64,000 nucleotides of DNA from Jannaschia sp. GRR-S6-38 (GCF_029853695.1 NZ_CP122537.1:682001-746000); one strand, 5' to 3'. Positions 32,970 through 44,887 are shown, numbered from the stretch's first letter. The notes: generated by a model not told the origin, from the letters alone. Numbers and translations are program-made.

Positions 32970-34148
32970 GTGGAGCGGCGCACGGCCCTGGCCGTCTCAG
33001 GCACCGCGCATGCGGGGCTGATCGTCTGGGCGCTGATCGGCGGCCTGTTCGACCCGGTGCGGGACGAGGACACGATCGCCGTGGCCGAGGTGTCGGTGAT
33101 TTCTGCGGCGGAGTTCGACGCGCTGATCTCGGCCGTGCCCGAGGCCGAGACGCCGGTGCCCACAGCGCTCGTCGCCCCCGCCGACCCGGCGCCCGAGGCG
33201 CTGGCGCCCGCCCCCGCGCCCGAGACCGCGCCGCAGACCGCGCAGCCCGAGGCCCCGCAGGCCGCGCCGCCCGACGCCAATCCCGATGTCAGCGCCCTGA
33301 CCCCGCCGCCGCCGACCGAGGTCGCGCCCGAGACGCCCGATGCGCCCGCCGCCCCCGCCGAGGCGCCCGACGCGCCGGTCAGCGACAGCCCCGCGCCGCG
33401 CGCCGCGCCGCGCGTGGCGGCCACGCCCGCCCCCGCGCCGCCGCCCCTGACCGAGACCGCGCCGGTGGTCGAGGCGCAGCCCGCCCCGGCCGAGAGTGCC
33501 GAGCCCGTGCAGCCCGCCGAGACCCCTGCCGCCCCCGAGGAGGCCGCGCCGGTGATCGTCACCGAGGCCGACACGCCCTCGGCCGCGCCCGAGCGGTCGC
33601 TTCGCCCGAACCGCCGCCCCGCGCGGCCCGAGCCAGTCGTCGTGGCCAGCGCCGAGACGGCGGAACCCGAGACACCGGCCCCGGCCACAGAGCCCGCCGC
33701 CCAGCCCGCGGAGACGCCCGCCGAGGCCCCCGCCGAAGACCCGCTCGCCGCCGCCATCGCCGGCGCGGTGGCCGATGCCATCGCGACCCCCGCCCCGGCG
33801 CCTTCGGCCCCCGCCGGCCCGCCGCTCAGCGAGGGCGAGCGCGATGGCTTCCGCCTCGCCGTGCAGGCCTGCTGGAATCTCGGCGCGGTCTCGACCGAAG
33901 TGCTCAACACCATCGTGACTGTGGGCTTCGAGATGACGCGCGACGGCTTTCCGCGCTCGAACACGATCCGCGTCGTGTCGTCCTCGGGCGGCTCGCCCAC
34001 CTCGACGCAGGTCGCGCTGGAGAAGGCGCGCAACGCGATACTCGAATGCGCCCGCCGCGAGCGCGGCTTCAAGCTGCCGGCCGAGAAATACGAACAGTGG
34101 CGCGAGGTCGAGATCACCTTCGATCCCACGAGCATGCGGCTGAGATGA
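32970..34148 (+). CDS. tolA: cell envelope protein TolA (TonB-like)
   Basis: A 392-residue energy transducer. An N-terminal membrane helix (about 7-25) is followed by ~220 residues extremely rich in Ala, Pro and Glu that would span the periplasm. Unlike enterobacterial TolA this is a proline-rich, TonB-style rod rather than a long Lys/Ala coiled coil. The C-terminal TolA/TonB-like domain (about 288-392) begins [16 protein letters not shown] and ends [13 protein letters not shown]. The GTG start overlaps GAG context 3 bp after tolR. It links the TolQR motor to TolB and Pal at the outer membrane. Confidence 0.9.
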   Translation: MERRTALAVSGTAHAGLIVWALIGGLFDPVRDEDTIAVAEVSVISAAEFDALISAVPEAETPVPTALVAPADPAPEALAPAPAPETAPQTAQPEAPQAAPPDANPDVSALTPPPPTEVAPETPDAPAAPAEAPDAPVSDSPAPRAAPRVAATPAPAPPPLTETAPVVEAQPAPAESAEPVQPAETPAAPEEAAPVIVTEADTPSAAPERSLRPNRRPARPEPVVVASAETAEPETPAPATEPAAQPAETPAEAPAEDPLAAAIAGAVADAIATPAPAPSAPAGPPLSEGERDGFRLAVQACWNLGAVSTEVLNTIVTVGFEMTRDGFPRSNTIRVVSSSGGSPTSTQVALEKARNAILECARRERGFKLPAEKYEQWREVEITFDPTSMRLR

Positions 34149-34228
34149 CGCTGCTATCGCATATCGCGGGTCCCCCGCGGCAGGGCCGGGCGAAGCTTCG
34201 CCCGAATCCGTCAGCCGCGGGCGACCCA

Positions 34229-34256
34229 TTGAGAAACCCGGACGTTCCCGCATTAT
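34229..34256 (+). promoter_or_regulatory. candidate internal promoter before tolB
   Basis: TTGAGA (34229-34234) is followed after 16 bp by CATTAT (34251-34256). It lies in the 115-bp gap after tolA, which also holds the palindrome GGGCGAAGCTTCGCCC. It would allow tolB-pal-cpoB to be expressed apart from tolQRA. Weak evidence. Confidence 0.3.
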
Positions 34257-34293
34257 CGCGGCCATGCGTCCCAACCCCCGCGAGGCTCGCCCC

Positions 34294-35625
34294 GTGAGAC
34301 GATTCCTGATCGCGCTGACCGCCCTCCTATTGGCCGCGCCGACCCTTCCCGCCGTCGCGCAGAACAGCGACGGCCCCCTTCGCATCACCATCACCGACGG
34401 CGTGATCGAGCCGCTGCCCTTCGCGGTGCCCAACTTCGTGGCGCGCAACGCCGAGGCCGGGCAGCTGGCGCAGGACATCACCCGCGTGATCGCCGCCGAC
34501 CTGTCCAATACCGGCCTGTTCCGCGAGATCCCGCAGGACGCCCATATCGCGCGCGTCTCCAATTTCGACTCGCCCGTGCAATGGTCCGACTGGAAGGCGA
34601 TCAACGCCGAGGCGCTGATCACCGGCTCGGTCCTGGTGGAAGGCGACGGCCGCATCGTGGTGCAGTTCCGCCTGTTCGACGTGTTCAGCGAACAGCCGCT
34701 GGGCGACGGGCTGCAATTCGTCGGCACCGTCGAGGGCTGGCGGCGCATGGCCCACAAGGTGGCCGATGCCGCCTATAGCCGGATCACCGGCGAGGGGCCC
34801 TATTTCGACAGCCGCGTGGTCTTCGTCTCGGAGACCGGACCGAAGGACGCCCGCCAGAAGCGGCTGGCGGTGATGGATTACGACGGCGCCAATGTCAGCT
34901 ACCTGACCTCGTCGGATGCGATCGTGCTGGCGCCGCGCTTCTCGCCCGACGGGCGCAGCATCATCTATACCGGCTACGAGAGCGGCTTTCCCCGGGTCAC
35001 GCTGATTGACGTGGCGACGCTGCAGAAGCGCACCGTGGGCGGGCTGGACCAGAACATGAGCTTCGCGCCCCGCTTCTCGCCCGACGGGCAGCGCGTGGTC
35101 TATTCAGCCGAGAACGCGGGCAATACCGATCTGTACCTGCTGGACATCGCGACCGGGGCGCAGGCCCGGCTGACCAACGCGCCTTCGATCGAGACGGCGC
35201 CCAGCTTCTCGCCCGACGGCAGCCGGATCGTCTTCGAAAGCGACCGCTCGGGGCAGCCGCAGCTCTACATCATGCCCGCTGGCGGCGGCGAGGCGCGCCG
35301 GATCAGCTTCGGCGAGGGGCGCTACGGCACGCCGGTCTGGTCGCCAAAGGGCGACTACATCGCCTTCACCAAGCAGAATGCCGGGCGCTTCCATATCGGC
35401 GTGATGCGCGAGGACGGCTCGGAGGAGCGGCTGCTGACAGGCGCCTTCCTCGACGAGGGCCCGACCTGGGCGCCCAATGGCCGCGTCGTGATGTTCACGC
35501 GCGAAAGCCCAGGCGCGTTGGGGGCGCCTGCGCTCTATACCGTGGACATCACCGGACGAAATCTGCAACGTGCGCCGACCCCGGCGGCCGCGTCCGACCC
35601 ATCCTGGGGCCCGCTTCTCAACTAG
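34294..35625 (+). CDS. tolB: Tol-Pal system beta-propeller protein TolB
   Basis: A periplasmic protein of about 443 residues with an N-terminal Sec signal peptide (cleavage after AVA), a TolB N-terminal domain, and a C-terminal six-bladed WD-like beta-propeller. The propeller is marked by repeated RFSPDG/SFSPDG/WSPKGD motifs ([39 protein letters not shown]). It binds Pal and hands off to TolA. The GTG at 34294 is preferred because GAGG lies 8 bp upstream and it starts the signal peptide cleanly; an ATG at 34264 adds ten residues. Confidence 0.94.
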   Translation: MRRFLIALTALLLAAPTLPAVAQNSDGPLRITITDGVIEPLPFAVPNFVARNAEAGQLAQDITRVIAADLSNTGLFREIPQDAHIARVSNFDSPVQWSDWKAINAEALITGSVLVEGDGRIVVQFRLFDVFSEQPLGDGLQFVGTVEGWRRMAHKVADAAYSRITGEGPYFDSRVVFVSETGPKDARQKRLAVMDYDGANVSYLTSSDAIVLAPRFSPDGRSIIYTGYESGFPRVTLIDVATLQKRTVGGLDQNMSFAPRFSPDGQRVVYSAENAGNTDLYLLDIATGAQARLTNAPSIETAPSFSPDGSRIVFESDRSGQPQLYIMPAGGGEARRISFGEGRYGTPVWSPKGDYIAFTKQNAGRFHIGVMREDGSEERLLTGAFLDEGPTWAPNGRVVMFTRESPGALGAPALYTVDITGRNLQRAPTPAAASDPSWGPLLN

Positions 35626-35656
35626 AGGCCCCCTCACGAAGACGAGGATCGAGCAC

Positions 35657-36166
35657 ATGAAACCCTTCGCAATCCTGATCGCCGCCACCTTCGCCCTGGC
35701 CGCCTGCGGCGACCGGCTGGGCGGCGGCAATGCCGTGGACCTGAATGCCGGCGGCTCCGGCGCGGGCGGCTTCGTGCCGGGCAGCGCCAGCGACCCGGCC
35801 TCGGTGGCCTATTTCCAGCAGAGCGTGGGCGACCGCGTGCTGTTCGCGGTCGACCAGTCGACCCTGTCGCCCGAGGCGCAGAACACGCTGTCGGCGCAGG
35901 CGCGCTGGCTGCTGGCGAACCCGGCCTACACCGCGCTGATCGAAGGCCATGCCGACGAGCAGGGCACCCGGGAATACAACCTCGCGCTGGGCGGCCGCCG
36001 CGCCAATGCCGCGCGCGACTACCTGGTCAGCCAGGGCGTCCCGACGACGCGGCTGCGCACGATCAGCTACGGCAAGGAGCGGCCGATCCAGGTCTGCTCG
36101 ACCGAGGCCTGCTACAGCCAGAACCGCCGCGCGGTGACCGTGCTCTCGGCGGGCGCGGGGGTCTGA
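35657..36166 (+). CDS. pal: peptidoglycan-associated lipoprotein Pal
   Basis: A 169-residue outer-membrane lipoprotein. The signal peptide ends in LAAC with lipidated Cys17, then a Gly-rich linker and an OmpA-C domain with the peptidoglycan-binding signature IEGHADEQGTREYNLALGGRR. It tethers the outer membrane to the cell wall and is pulled to the septum by the Tol motor. The ATG at 35657 is the lipoprotein start; the frame extends upstream into tolB. Its stop overlaps the cpoB start by one base. Confidence 0.96.
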   Translation: MKPFAILIAATFALAACGDRLGGGNAVDLNAGGSGAGGFVPGSASDPASVAYFQQSVGDRVLFAVDQSTLSPEAQNTLSAQARWLLANPAYTALIEGHADEQGTREYNLALGGRRANAARDYLVSQGVPTTRLRTISYGKERPIQVCSTEACYSQNRRAVTVLSAGAGV

Positions 36167-36993
36167 TGCGGCTTGCGCTCGTCTTCGCCGCGCTTCTGGC
36201 CCTGCCCGCCCAGGCGCAGCAGGACCAGACGCTGGCCGATATCCGTCAGCAATTGTCCGTGCTGCAGGTCGAATTGCAGGGCCTGACGCGGGAGCTGAGC
36301 ACCACGGGCGCGCCCGCCGTGTCGGTGGGCGGGTCGTCGGTGCTGGAGCGGATCGACAGCATCGAGGCCGAGCTGCGCCGCCTGACGCAGGCGACGGAGC
36401 GGATGTCCTTCCGCATCGAGAGCGTAGCGCAGGACGGCGGGCGGCGGATCGAGGACCTGCGCTTCCAGCTTTGCGAGCTGACGCCGGATTGCGAGCTGTC
36501 GGCCCTGCCCGCGCCGACGCCGTTGGGCGGCGCGGCGGAGACCGGTGCGGCCGCCGGCGGCAGCATCGCCCCGGCCCCCGAGGCCCCTGCGGGGGGCGGC
36601 GCGCAGATGGCCGTGGGCGAACAGGCCGAGTTCGACGCGGCGCAGGCCGCGCTGGAGGAGGGCCGCAACGCGGAGGCCGCGCAGGCCTTCGAGCGCTTCC
36701 TGACCGCCTATCCGACCGGTCCGCTCTCGGGCGACGCGCAGTTCTTCCGGGGCCAGGCGCTGGCCGCCGATGGGCAGGCCGCCCCGGCCGCCCGCGCCTA
36801 TCTCGAAGCCTTCTCGGGCAACCCCGAAGGCACCCGCGCGCCCGCCGCCCTTCTGGGGCTGGGCCGCGCGCTGGGCGAGCTGGGCCAGACCGACGAGGCT
36901 TGCCTGACCCTCGCCGAGGTCGGCACGCGCTTCCCGCAGGCCCCCGCCGCCGGCGAGGCGCAATCCGCCCGGGCGGAGCTTGGCTGCCTCTGA
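36166..36993 (+). CDS. cpoB: cell division coordinator CpoB (YbgF)
   Basis: A 275-residue periplasmic protein that couples peptidoglycan synthesis with Tol-Pal constriction. It has a signal peptide (cleavage after AQA, around 18), a coiled-coil oligomerisation segment (about 20-105, LSVLQVELQGLTRELS and repeated heptads), a low-complexity linker, and a C-terminal TPR region (about 145-270: FDAAQAALEEGRNAEAAQAFERFL and PAALLGLGRALGELGQTDEAC). The start overlaps pal (TGATG). Its 3' end overlaps the start of tilS. Confidence 0.93.
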   Translation: MRLALVFAALLALPAQAQQDQTLADIRQQLSVLQVELQGLTRELSTTGAPAVSVGGSSVLERIDSIEAELRRLTQATERMSFRIESVAQDGGRRIEDLRFQLCELTPDCELSALPAPTPLGGAAETGAAAGGSIAPAPEAPAGGGAQMAVGEQAEFDAAQAALEEGRNAEAAQAFERFLTAYPTGPLSGDAQFFRGQALAADGQAAPAARAYLEAFSGNPEGTRAPAALLGLGRALGELGQTDEACLTLAEVGTRFPQAPAAGEAQSARAELGCL

Positions 36994-38176
36994 CGCCGTC
37001 GCCCGCGCCCTGTCCGGGCTGGAGGGCCCCGCGGGGATCGCGATCTCGGGCGGGGGCGATTCCACCGCACTCCTGCTCCTGGCGCAGGAAGCGGGGCACC
37101 CTTTGCGCGCGGCGACAGTGGATCACGGGCTGCGCGACAGCTCCGCCGCCGAGGCGCGGGCGGTGGCCGGGCTCTGCGACGCGCGTGGCATCCCGAATGA
37201 CATCCTGATCCTGTCGCTGAATCCCGGTCCGGCGCTTCAGGCCCGCGCGCGCGACGCGCGCTACGCCGCGCTGGCAGACTGGGCGCGGGCGCAAGACCTG
37301 GCCGCCGTCCTGCTGGGGCATAGCGCGGATGACGTGGCCGAGACGCTGCTGATGCGCCTGGCGGACGGGGCGGGGCTGGATGGGCTGGCGCGCATGCGGG
37401 CGGATTTCACGCGCGGCGGCACGCGCTTCCTGCGCCCGCTGCTGGACGCATCGCGCGCCGAGCTGCGCGCCGTGGTCGAGGCGGCCGGCCTGACGCCGAT
37501 CGAGGACCCGTCGAACACCGACACGGGTTTCGAGCGCGTGCGCGTCCGCCGGGCGATGGCGGCGCTCGATCTGGAACCCGCGCATCTGGCACGCTCGGCC
37601 GCGGCGCTGCGGGACGCGGCCGATGCGCTGGAGGACCGGACCCGCGCGGCGGCGCGCGCGATCTGCACCGCGGACCGGGGCGACTGGCTGATCGATCGCG
37701 CCGGGCTTGCCGCCCTGCCCCGCGACTTGGCGCGCCGCGTTCTGCTGGCCGGGCTACGCTGGATCGGCGGGGGCGACCATCCGCCGCGCCATGCCGAGCA
37801 GCTGGAATTGATGGAGCGGATCGCCGCCGGCGCGCCCGCGACGCTGGCCGGCTGCCTGCTGACGCCGGAGGGCGAAACGCTGCGCCTGGCCCGCGAACCC
37901 GCCGCCGCCGCGGCCGTCCCCGACGCCGCGCCCGGAACGGTCTGGGACGGCCGCTGGACCGTCGAAGGGCCTGATGACAAGGCCCGCATCCATGCGCTGG
38001 GCGCGGCGGTGTCGCAGACCGACTGGCGCGCCTCCGGGCTGCCGCGCCGGTCGCTGATGGCCGCCCCCGCGGCGTTCCGCGACGGCGCGCTGGTGGCGGC
38101 CCCGTTGGTCGCGCCCGTGCCCGGCTGGTCCGTGCGTTGTCGCGAACCGTTCACCGGAAGGGACGACAGACGTTGA
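36980..38176 (+). CDS. tilS: tRNA(Ile)-lysidine synthetase
   Basis: A 398-residue ATP-pyrophosphatase that converts cytidine-34 of tRNA-Ile(CAU) to lysidine, which is essential for reading AUA. The PP-loop is ISGGGDST (22-29); GHSADDVAETLLMRL and IEDPSNTDTGFERVRVR are further family motifs. The substrate-binding C-terminal domain is shorter than in E. coli, as usual for alphaproteobacteria. The TTG at 36980 is the only plausible start before the PP-loop and overlaps cpoB by 14 bp. It lies between cpoB and ftsH, a conserved order. Confidence 0.92.
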   Translation: MAASDAVARALSGLEGPAGIAISGGGDSTALLLLAQEAGHPLRAATVDHGLRDSSAAEARAVAGLCDARGIPNDILILSLNPGPALQARARDARYAALADWARAQDLAAVLLGHSADDVAETLLMRLADGAGLDGLARMRADFTRGGTRFLRPLLDASRAELRAVVEAAGLTPIEDPSNTDTGFERVRVRRAMAALDLEPAHLARSAAALRDAADALEDRTRAAARAICTADRGDWLIDRAGLAALPRDLARRVLLAGLRWIGGGDHPPRHAEQLELMERIAAGAPATLAGCLLTPEGETLRLAREPAAAAAVPDAAPGTVWDGRWTVEGPDDKARIHALGAAVSQTDWRASGLPRRSLMAAPAAFRDGALVAAPLVAPVPGWSVRCREPFTGRDDRR

Positions 38177-38251
38177 ACCCGGGGCCCATATGCTTACATT
38201 TGCGACAACCACAGGCGCGGGGCCGATCCCGCGCGATCAGGAGGGAATTCC

Positions 38252-40168
<1,917 letters not shown>

Positions 40169-40183
40169 TCCCGCGAACATTGC

Positions 40184-40214
40184 AAACGGCCCCGGTCCCC
40201 ACCGGGGCCGTTTT
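40184..40214 (+). terminator. ftsH intrinsic terminator
   Basis: A perfect 13-bp stem (40184-40196 with 40201-40213) with a CCCC loop and TTTT at its 3' side. It closes the long Tol-Pal-tilS-ftsH series. Confidence 0.92.
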
Positions 40215-40358
40215 GCGTTCTGACCCCGGCGGGGCGTCTGGGACGACGCATCGCGCCCGCGATCAGGGCCCCCGAGATGCGGGCCGACGGGATGGGCTGA
40301 CGCGGGCGGGGATGCCCTGTATCAGGGCCGCGCCGTCCGTCCCCATCGGAGCCGTCCC

Positions 40359-40943
40359 ATGCCCGCACTCGTCCCAACCGATATCTACGGCCGCATCGAA
40401 TGGCTCGGCCTCGTCCCCGACCGCGACGCCGCGCTGACTGCGACACCGCGCGACATGCTGCGGCTGGGCTTCGCGGGGCCCGAGGGGGAGGCGCATGGTG
40501 GGCTGACGCGGCCGTCCTGTTCACGCGTCACCTCGCAGCATCCCCGGGGCACCGAGATCCGCAACGTCCGCCAGCTCTCGGTCGTCAGCCGCGAGGAGCT
40601 GGACGCGATCGGTGCCGCGTTGGAGCTCGACAGCTTCGATCCCGCCTGGATCGGCGCGACGCTGGTGGTGTCGGGCATTCCCGATTTCTCGCATCTGCCC
40701 CCCTCGGCCCGGCTGCAGGGCGAGGATGGTGTGACGCTGGTGGTCGACATGCAGAACCGCCCCTGCCACCTGCCCGTCCCCGTGATCGAGGCGGCGCGGC
40801 CCGGGCGCGGGAAGGGCTTCAAGACCGCCGCGAAGGGCCGCCGCGGCGTGACCGCCTGGGTCGAGCGCGAGGGCGTCCTGCGTCTGGGGGAGCGTCTGCG
40901 CCTGCACGTGCCCGAGCAGAGAGCGTGGCAGGGCGCTGCGTGA
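40359..40943 (+). CDS. MOSC domain-containing protein
   Basis: A 194-residue protein that is essentially one MOSC (Moco sulfurase C-terminal) domain. Supporting segments are EAHGGLTRPSCSRV near the start, RNVRQLSVVSREELDAIGAAL, and GVTLVVDMQNRPCHLP with the conserved cysteine late in the domain (Cys near 136). MOSC proteins carry or transfer sulfur to molybdenum cofactor or related acceptors, or reduce N-hydroxylated compounds. No Moco genes are adjacent. It stands alone between the ftsH terminator and a two-sided hairpin at 40955-40984. Confidence 0.8.
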   Translation: MPALVPTDIYGRIEWLGLVPDRDAALTATPRDMLRLGFAGPEGEAHGGLTRPSCSRVTSQHPRGTEIRNVRQLSVVSREELDAIGAALELDSFDPAWIGATLVVSGIPDFSHLPPSARLQGEDGVTLVVDMQNRPCHLPVPVIEAARPGRGKGFKTAAKGRRGVTAWVEREGVLRLGERLRLHVPEQRAWQGAA

Positions 40944-40950
40944 AGACATG

Positions 40951-40987
40951 AAAACGCCCCGGGAAGTGGCAGCTTCCCGGGGCGTCT
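40951..40987. terminator. bidirectional hairpin terminator
   Basis: A perfect 12-bp stem (40955-40966 with 40973-40984) with a 6-nt loop. AAAA on its left gives a U-run for the minus-strand peptide gene; on the plus strand TCTGTT follows, a weaker tail for the MOSC gene. Confidence 0.8.
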
Positions 40988-41038
40988 GTTACGGATCGGA
41001 GGCCGCTGGCCCGGCCGTCGAAGCGATCCGCAAACCGG

Positions 41039-41122
41039 TCAGACGAGCGCGAGGCCCAGAACGGTGGCAAGGATCAGTCCGGCAATGAATCCGGCGTGGA
41101 TGGCAATACTCGTGGCAGTCAT
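41039..41122 (-). CDS. 27-residue hydrophobic membrane peptide
   Basis: A very small gene, beginning MTATSIAIHAG and continuing with a single hydrophobic helix (FIAGLILATVLGLALV), predicted to span the inner membrane. Support: a consensus AAGGAG ribosome site 6-7 nt before the ATG, a perfect 12-bp terminator hairpin 55 bp downstream with a U-run on this strand, and an EcfG-like promoter about 60 bp upstream. No family was recognised. Such single-helix peptides commonly modulate transporters, proteases or sensor kinases, or act as toxins; which applies here is unknown. Confidence 0.62.
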   Translation of the reverse strand: MTATSIAIHAGFIAGLILATVLGLALV

Positions 41123-41179
41123 GACAAGCTCCTTCGGCAAATACTCGCCGGTCAATGTTGGCAGGCAGGATGCCCATTG

Positions 41180-41204
41180 AACGCCGACCCAGACTGTCGG
41201 TTCC
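41180..41204 (-). promoter_or_regulatory. EcfG-like stress promoter before the small membrane peptide
   Basis: On the minus strand GGAAC (41204-41200) is followed after exactly 16 bp by CGTT (41183-41180), the consensus of the alphaproteobacterial general-stress sigma factor EcfG. A start near 41173 would give a leader of about 50 nt. Whether this organism has EcfG is unknown. Confidence 0.42.
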
Positions 41205-41384
41205 AGCGATTCGCTGCAAATCACGTTTCGCGGCCATTCAAGGCAAATGCGTGAACACTCCGTTCCATCCCCCTGACGCCGCCCGCGGGAAGAATGTCGC
41301 ATTCCGGCGCAACAGGCAGGCCCCGCTGGCCCTAGGCAGGGCGCGAGACCTCATCCCAGCCCTCCGACCCCGAAGGACCCCGCC

Positions 41385-43058
41385 ATGCCGCTGACCGATA
41401 TCGAGATCGCCCGCGCCGCGAAGAAGAAGCCCATCCAGGAGATCGGCGCGGGGATCGGCATCGGGTCCGACGACCTGCTGCCCTACGGCCACGACAAGGC
41501 GAAGGTGAGCCAGGACTTCATCGAGGCGGTCCGCGAGCGGCCGAACGGCAAGCTGATCCTGGTGACCGCGATCAACCCGACCCCGGCGGGCGAGGGCAAG
41601 ACGACCACCACCGTGGGTCTGGGCGACGGGCTGAACGCGATCGGCAAGAAGGCGATGATCTGCATCCGCGAAGCTTCGCTGGGGCCCAATTTCGGCATGA
41701 AGGGCGGGGCCGCGGGCGGCGGCTATGCGCAGATCGTGCCGATGGAGGAGATGAACCTCCACTTCACCGGCGACTTCCACGCCATCACCAGCGCCCATTC
41801 CCTGCTGAGCGCGATGATCGACAACCATGTCTATTGGGGCAATGCGCTGGAGATCGACATCCGCCGCGTCGTCTGGCGGCGCGTCGTCGACATGAATGAC
41901 CGCGCCCTGCGCCAGATCACGGCGTCGCTCGGGGGCGTGTCGAACGGCTTCCCGCGCGAGGCCGGCTTCGACATCACCGTCGCCTCCGAGGTGATGGCCT
42001 GCCTGTGCCTTGCCACCGATCTCAAGGACCTGCAGCGCCGGCTGGGCGACATGATCGTGGCCTATCGGCGCGACCGGACGCCCGTCTTCTGCCGCGACCT
42101 GAAGGCCGATGGCGCGATGACGGTGCTCCTGAAGGACGCGATGCAGCCCAATCTCGTCCAGACGCTGGAGAACAACCCCGCCTTCGTCCATGGCGGGCCC
42201 TTCGCCAACATCGCGCATGGCTGCAATTCTGTCATCGCGACCACCACCGCGCTGAAGCTGGCCGATTACGTGGTGACCGAGGCGGGCTTCGGCGCGGACT
42301 TGGGCGCCGAGAAGTTCATGAACATCAAGTGCCGCAAGGCCGGGCTGGCCCCCGATTGCGTGGTGCTCGTGGCGACGATCCGCGCGATGAAGATGAATGG
42401 CGGCGTGGCCAAGGCCGATCTGGGCGCCGAAAACGTCGAGGCCGTGAAGGCCGGCTGCGCCAATCTCGGCCGCCATATCGGCAACGTCAAAAGCTTCGGC
42501 GTTCCGGTGGTCGTCGCGATCAACCATTTCACCGGCGACAGCGAGGCCGAGATGCAGGCCGTGCGCGACTATGTCGAGAGCCAGGGCTCGGAGGCGATCG
42601 TCTGCAAGCATTGGGCCGAGGGCTCGAAGGGGACCGAGGCGCTGGCCCGGCGGGTGGCCGAGATCGCCGATGCGGGCGCCGCCAATTTCGCGCCGCTCTA
42701 TCCCGACGAGATGGGCCTGTTTCAGAAGATCGAGACCATCGCCAAACGCATCTACCACGCCGACGAGGTGCTGGCCGACAAGAAGATCCGCGACCAGCTG
42801 CGCGCCTGGGAGGAGCAGGGCTACGGCGACCTGCCGGTCTGCATGGCGAAGACGCAGTATTCCTTCTCGACCGATCCGAACCTGCGCGGCGCGCCGGTGG
42901 GGCATTCGGTCCCCGTCCGCGAGGTGCGGCTCTCGGCCGGGGCGGGCTTCGTCGTGGTGATCTGCGGCGAGATCATGACCATGCCCGGCCTGCCCCGCGT
43001 GCCGAGCGCGGAGAATATCCGCCTCAACGACGCGGGCGAGGTCGAAGGGCTGTTCTGA
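41385..43058 (+). CDS. fhs: formate--tetrahydrofolate ligase
   Basis: A 557-residue enzyme that makes 10-formyl-THF from formate, THF and ATP. The nucleotide-binding motif is [13 protein letters not shown] (64-76), followed by [22 protein letters not shown], a hallmark of the family. In marine Rhodobacterales it feeds C1 units from demethylation of methylated compounds into folate and on to CO2 or biosynthesis. folD follows 145 bp later on the same strand, so the pair forms a C1-folate module. No riboswitch-like structure is evident upstream. Confidence 0.97.
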   Translation: MPLTDIEIARAAKKKPIQEIGAGIGIGSDDLLPYGHDKAKVSQDFIEAVRERPNGKLILVTAINPTPAGEGKTTTTVGLGDGLNAIGKKAMICIREASLGPNFGMKGGAAGGGYAQIVPMEEMNLHFTGDFHAITSAHSLLSAMIDNHVYWGNALEIDIRRVVWRRVVDMNDRALRQITASLGGVSNGFPREAGFDITVASEVMACLCLATDLKDLQRRLGDMIVAYRRDRTPVFCRDLKADGAMTVLLKDAMQPNLVQTLENNPAFVHGGPFANIAHGCNSVIATTTALKLADYVVTEAGFGADLGAEKFMNIKCRKAGLAPDCVVLVATIRAMKMNGGVAKADLGAENVEAVKAGCANLGRHIGNVKSFGVPVVVAINHFTGDSEAEMQAVRDYVESQGSEAIVCKHWAEGSKGTEALARRVAEIADAGAANFAPLYPDEMGLFQKIETIAKRIYHADEVLADKKIRDQLRAWEEQGYGDLPVCMAKTQYSFSTDPNLRGAPVGHSVPVREVRLSAGAGFVVVICGEIMTMPGLPRVPSAENIRLNDAGEVEGLF

Positions 43059-43102
43059 ACCTGCGCCGTCCCGCGCCCGGCGCGGGGCGCTTGCCGGGCC
43101 GG

Positions 43103-43134
43103 GCCTCCGGCGGAGGTATTTCCGGCCGGATGAC
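43103..43134 (+). repeat. short intergenic repeat, copy A
   Basis: A segment with core CGGAGGTATTTCCGGCCGGA followed by TGAC, between fhs and folD. It matches minus-strand segments at 25586-25622 and 51983-52020. The first part (GCCTCCG-CGGAGG) can fold into a small hairpin. Confidence 0.5.
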
Positions 43135-43203
43135 GCCCGCGGACGCTGGACGCCGGGCCGGGGCCCGTGCCATCCCCGCGCCGACAGTCACGAGGAGCCG
43201 CCC

Positions 43204-44109
43204 ATGACCGCCACCCTGATCGACGGCCGCGCCTTCGCCGCCCGCATCCATGCCCGCGTCGCCGAGGAGGTCGCGCGGGTGAAGCGCGCGGGCGTGACGC
43301 CGGGGCTGGCGGTGGTGCTGGTCGGCGAGGATCCCGCCAGCGCGGTCTATGTGCGCAGCAAGGGCAAGCGGACCCACGAGGCCGGCATGCATTCCGAGGA
43401 GCATCGCCTGCCCGCCGATGCCTCGCAGACGGCGCTGATGGAGACGGTCGCGCGGCTCAACGCCGACCCGGCCATTCACGGTATCCTGGTGCAGCTGCCC
43501 CTGCCCACGCATCTGGATGCCGATGCCGTCATCAACGCCATCGACCCCGCCAAGGACGTGGACGGATTCCATATCTCCAATGTCGGGCTCTTGGGCAGCG
43601 GGCAGAAGGCGATGGTGCCCTGCACGCCGCTCGGCTGCCTGATGATGCTGCGCGAGCACCTGGGCTCCCTGTCGGGCCGGGAGGCCGTGGTGATCGGGCG
43701 GTCGAACATCGTGGGCAAGCCGATGGCGCAGCTTCTGCTGCGCGACAGCGCCACGGTGACCATCGCGCATTCGCGCACCCGCGATCTCCCGGCGGTCGTG
43801 CGCCGCGCTGATATCGTCGTGGCCGCCGTGGGACGGCCCGGAATGGTGACCGGCGACTGGATCAAGCCGGGCGCGACGGTGATCGACGTGGGCATCAATC
43901 GGATGCCGGCGGGGGTGAAGGACGACGGCACGCTCCGCACGCGGCTGGTGGGCGATTGCGATTTCGACAGCTGCGCCGCGGTGGCGGGCGCGATCACGCC
44001 GGTGCCGGGCGGCGTGGGCCCGATGACCATCGCCTGCCTGCTGGCCAACACACTGACGGCCTGCTGCCGGGCGCACGGGCTGGCCGAACCGGAGGGGCTG
44101 ACGGCCTGA
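43204..44109 (+). CDS. folD: bifunctional methylene-THF dehydrogenase/methenyl-THF cyclohydrolase
   Basis: A 301-residue enzyme interconverting 5,10-methylene-, 5,10-methenyl- and 10-formyl-THF with NADP+. The catalytic Tyr49 and Lys53 lie in [20 protein letters not shown] and PAKDVDGFH form the substrate pocket, and [13 protein letters not shown] the dinucleotide site. The C-terminal signature is [15 protein letters not shown]. An AGGAG ribosome site precedes the ATG. It follows fhs, giving a complete formate-to-methylene-THF route. Confidence 0.97.
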   Translation: MTATLIDGRAFAARIHARVAEEVARVKRAGVTPGLAVVLVGEDPASAVYVRSKGKRTHEAGMHSEEHRLPADASQTALMETVARLNADPAIHGILVQLPLPTHLDADAVINAIDPAKDVDGFHISNVGLLGSGQKAMVPCTPLGCLMMLREHLGSLSGREAVVIGRSNIVGKPMAQLLLRDSATVTIAHSRTRDLPAVVRRADIVVAAVGRPGMVTGDWIKPGATVIDVGINRMPAGVKDDGTLRTRLVGDCDFDSCAAVAGAITPVPGGVGPMTIACLLANTLTACCRAHGLAEPEGLTA

Positions 44110-44137
44110 GGCGCGGAGATCGCGCGCCCGACCGCGG

Positions 44138-44887
44138 TCAGGCGTCGAGGAAGGCGCGCAGCGCGGCCTCGAACTCGCGCGGCTTCTCGGCATGCAGCCA
44201 GTGGCGCGCGCCGGGGATCCGGGCGAAGCGGGCCTGCGGAAACAGCGCCTTGATGCGGTCGCGATGCTCGGGGCGGACATAGTCGCTCTCGCCGCCCGAC
44301 AGGAACAGCGCGGGGCCGTCGAAGCGGCCCTCGATCTCCGGAAAGCCCACGATCTTCGGCATCTCGGCTTCCAGCGCGTCGAGGTTCAGCGTCCAGCGCC
44401 CCGCCGCGGCGTCCAGCGATTGCAGCAGGAAGGCGCGCGTGCCGTCATCGGGCACCCGCGCGAGTTGTTCGGCGGCCTCCGAGCGACGCGCCACGCGCGA
44501 CAGGTCGACCGCGCGCATCGCCTCGATCAGATGCGCCTGGCTGTGGTCGTAGGCCACCGGGGCGATATCGGCGACGACGAGGCGGCGCAGGCGCTCGGGC
44601 TGGGTCAGCGCCAGCGTCATCGCGGCCTTGCCGCCCATGGAATGGCCCAGCAGGTCATGCGGCCGGTCGCCCGCCGCCTGCGCGAGATCGGCGGCGAGGT
44701 CGGGATAGGAATGGCTGTCGCGCCACGCGCTGTCGCCGTGATTGCGCATGTCGACGGCCACAACCTCGCGATCGGAGGAGAGCCGCTTGGCGATCACGCC
44801 CCAGTTGCGCGCCGAGCCGAAGAGGCCATGCGCGATCATCAGCGGAGGGCGGTCGGTCGGCGTGCCGTGGCGGATCGTGTTCAGCAT
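44138..44887 (-). CDS. alpha/beta hydrolase (YbfF-like esterase)
   Basis: A 249-residue cytoplasmic hydrolase. The nucleophile elbow is GHSMGG with Ser83; the oxyanion region is HGLFGSARNW. The acid is likely the Asp in GGESDYVRP and the base His lies in GARHWLHAEKP near 227. The pattern HGLFGSARNWGVIAKRL and VDMRNHGDS is that of YbfF/abhydrolase-11 esterases, which hydrolyse short-chain esters and possibly acyl-CoA. The natural substrate is unknown. It converges on folD and diverges from the next gene. Confidence 0.88.
   Translation of the reverse strand: MLNTIRHGTPTDRPPLMIAHGLFGSARNWGVIAKRLSSDREVVAVDMRNHGDSAWRDSHSYPDLAADLAQAAGDRPHDLLGHSMGGKAAMTLALTQPERLRRLVVADIAPVAYDHSQAHLIEAMRAVDLSRVARRSEAAEQLARVPDDGTRAFLLQSLDAAAGRWTLNLDALEAEMPKIVGFPEIEGRFDGPALFLSGGESDYVRPEHRDRIKALFPQARFARIPGARHWLHAEKPREFEAALRAFLDA

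Noticed and set aside
38161-38251. Heat-shock (RpoH) promoter before ftsH
   Set aside because: TTGAAC and CCCATAT are present at 38173 and 38185, but only about 6 bp separate them, far too close for a sigma-32-type promoter.
41123-41384. Possible THF riboswitch upstream of fhs
   Set aside because: No multi-stem structure with conserved THF-riboswitch cores was seen; the gap is better explained by the small peptide gene and its promoter.
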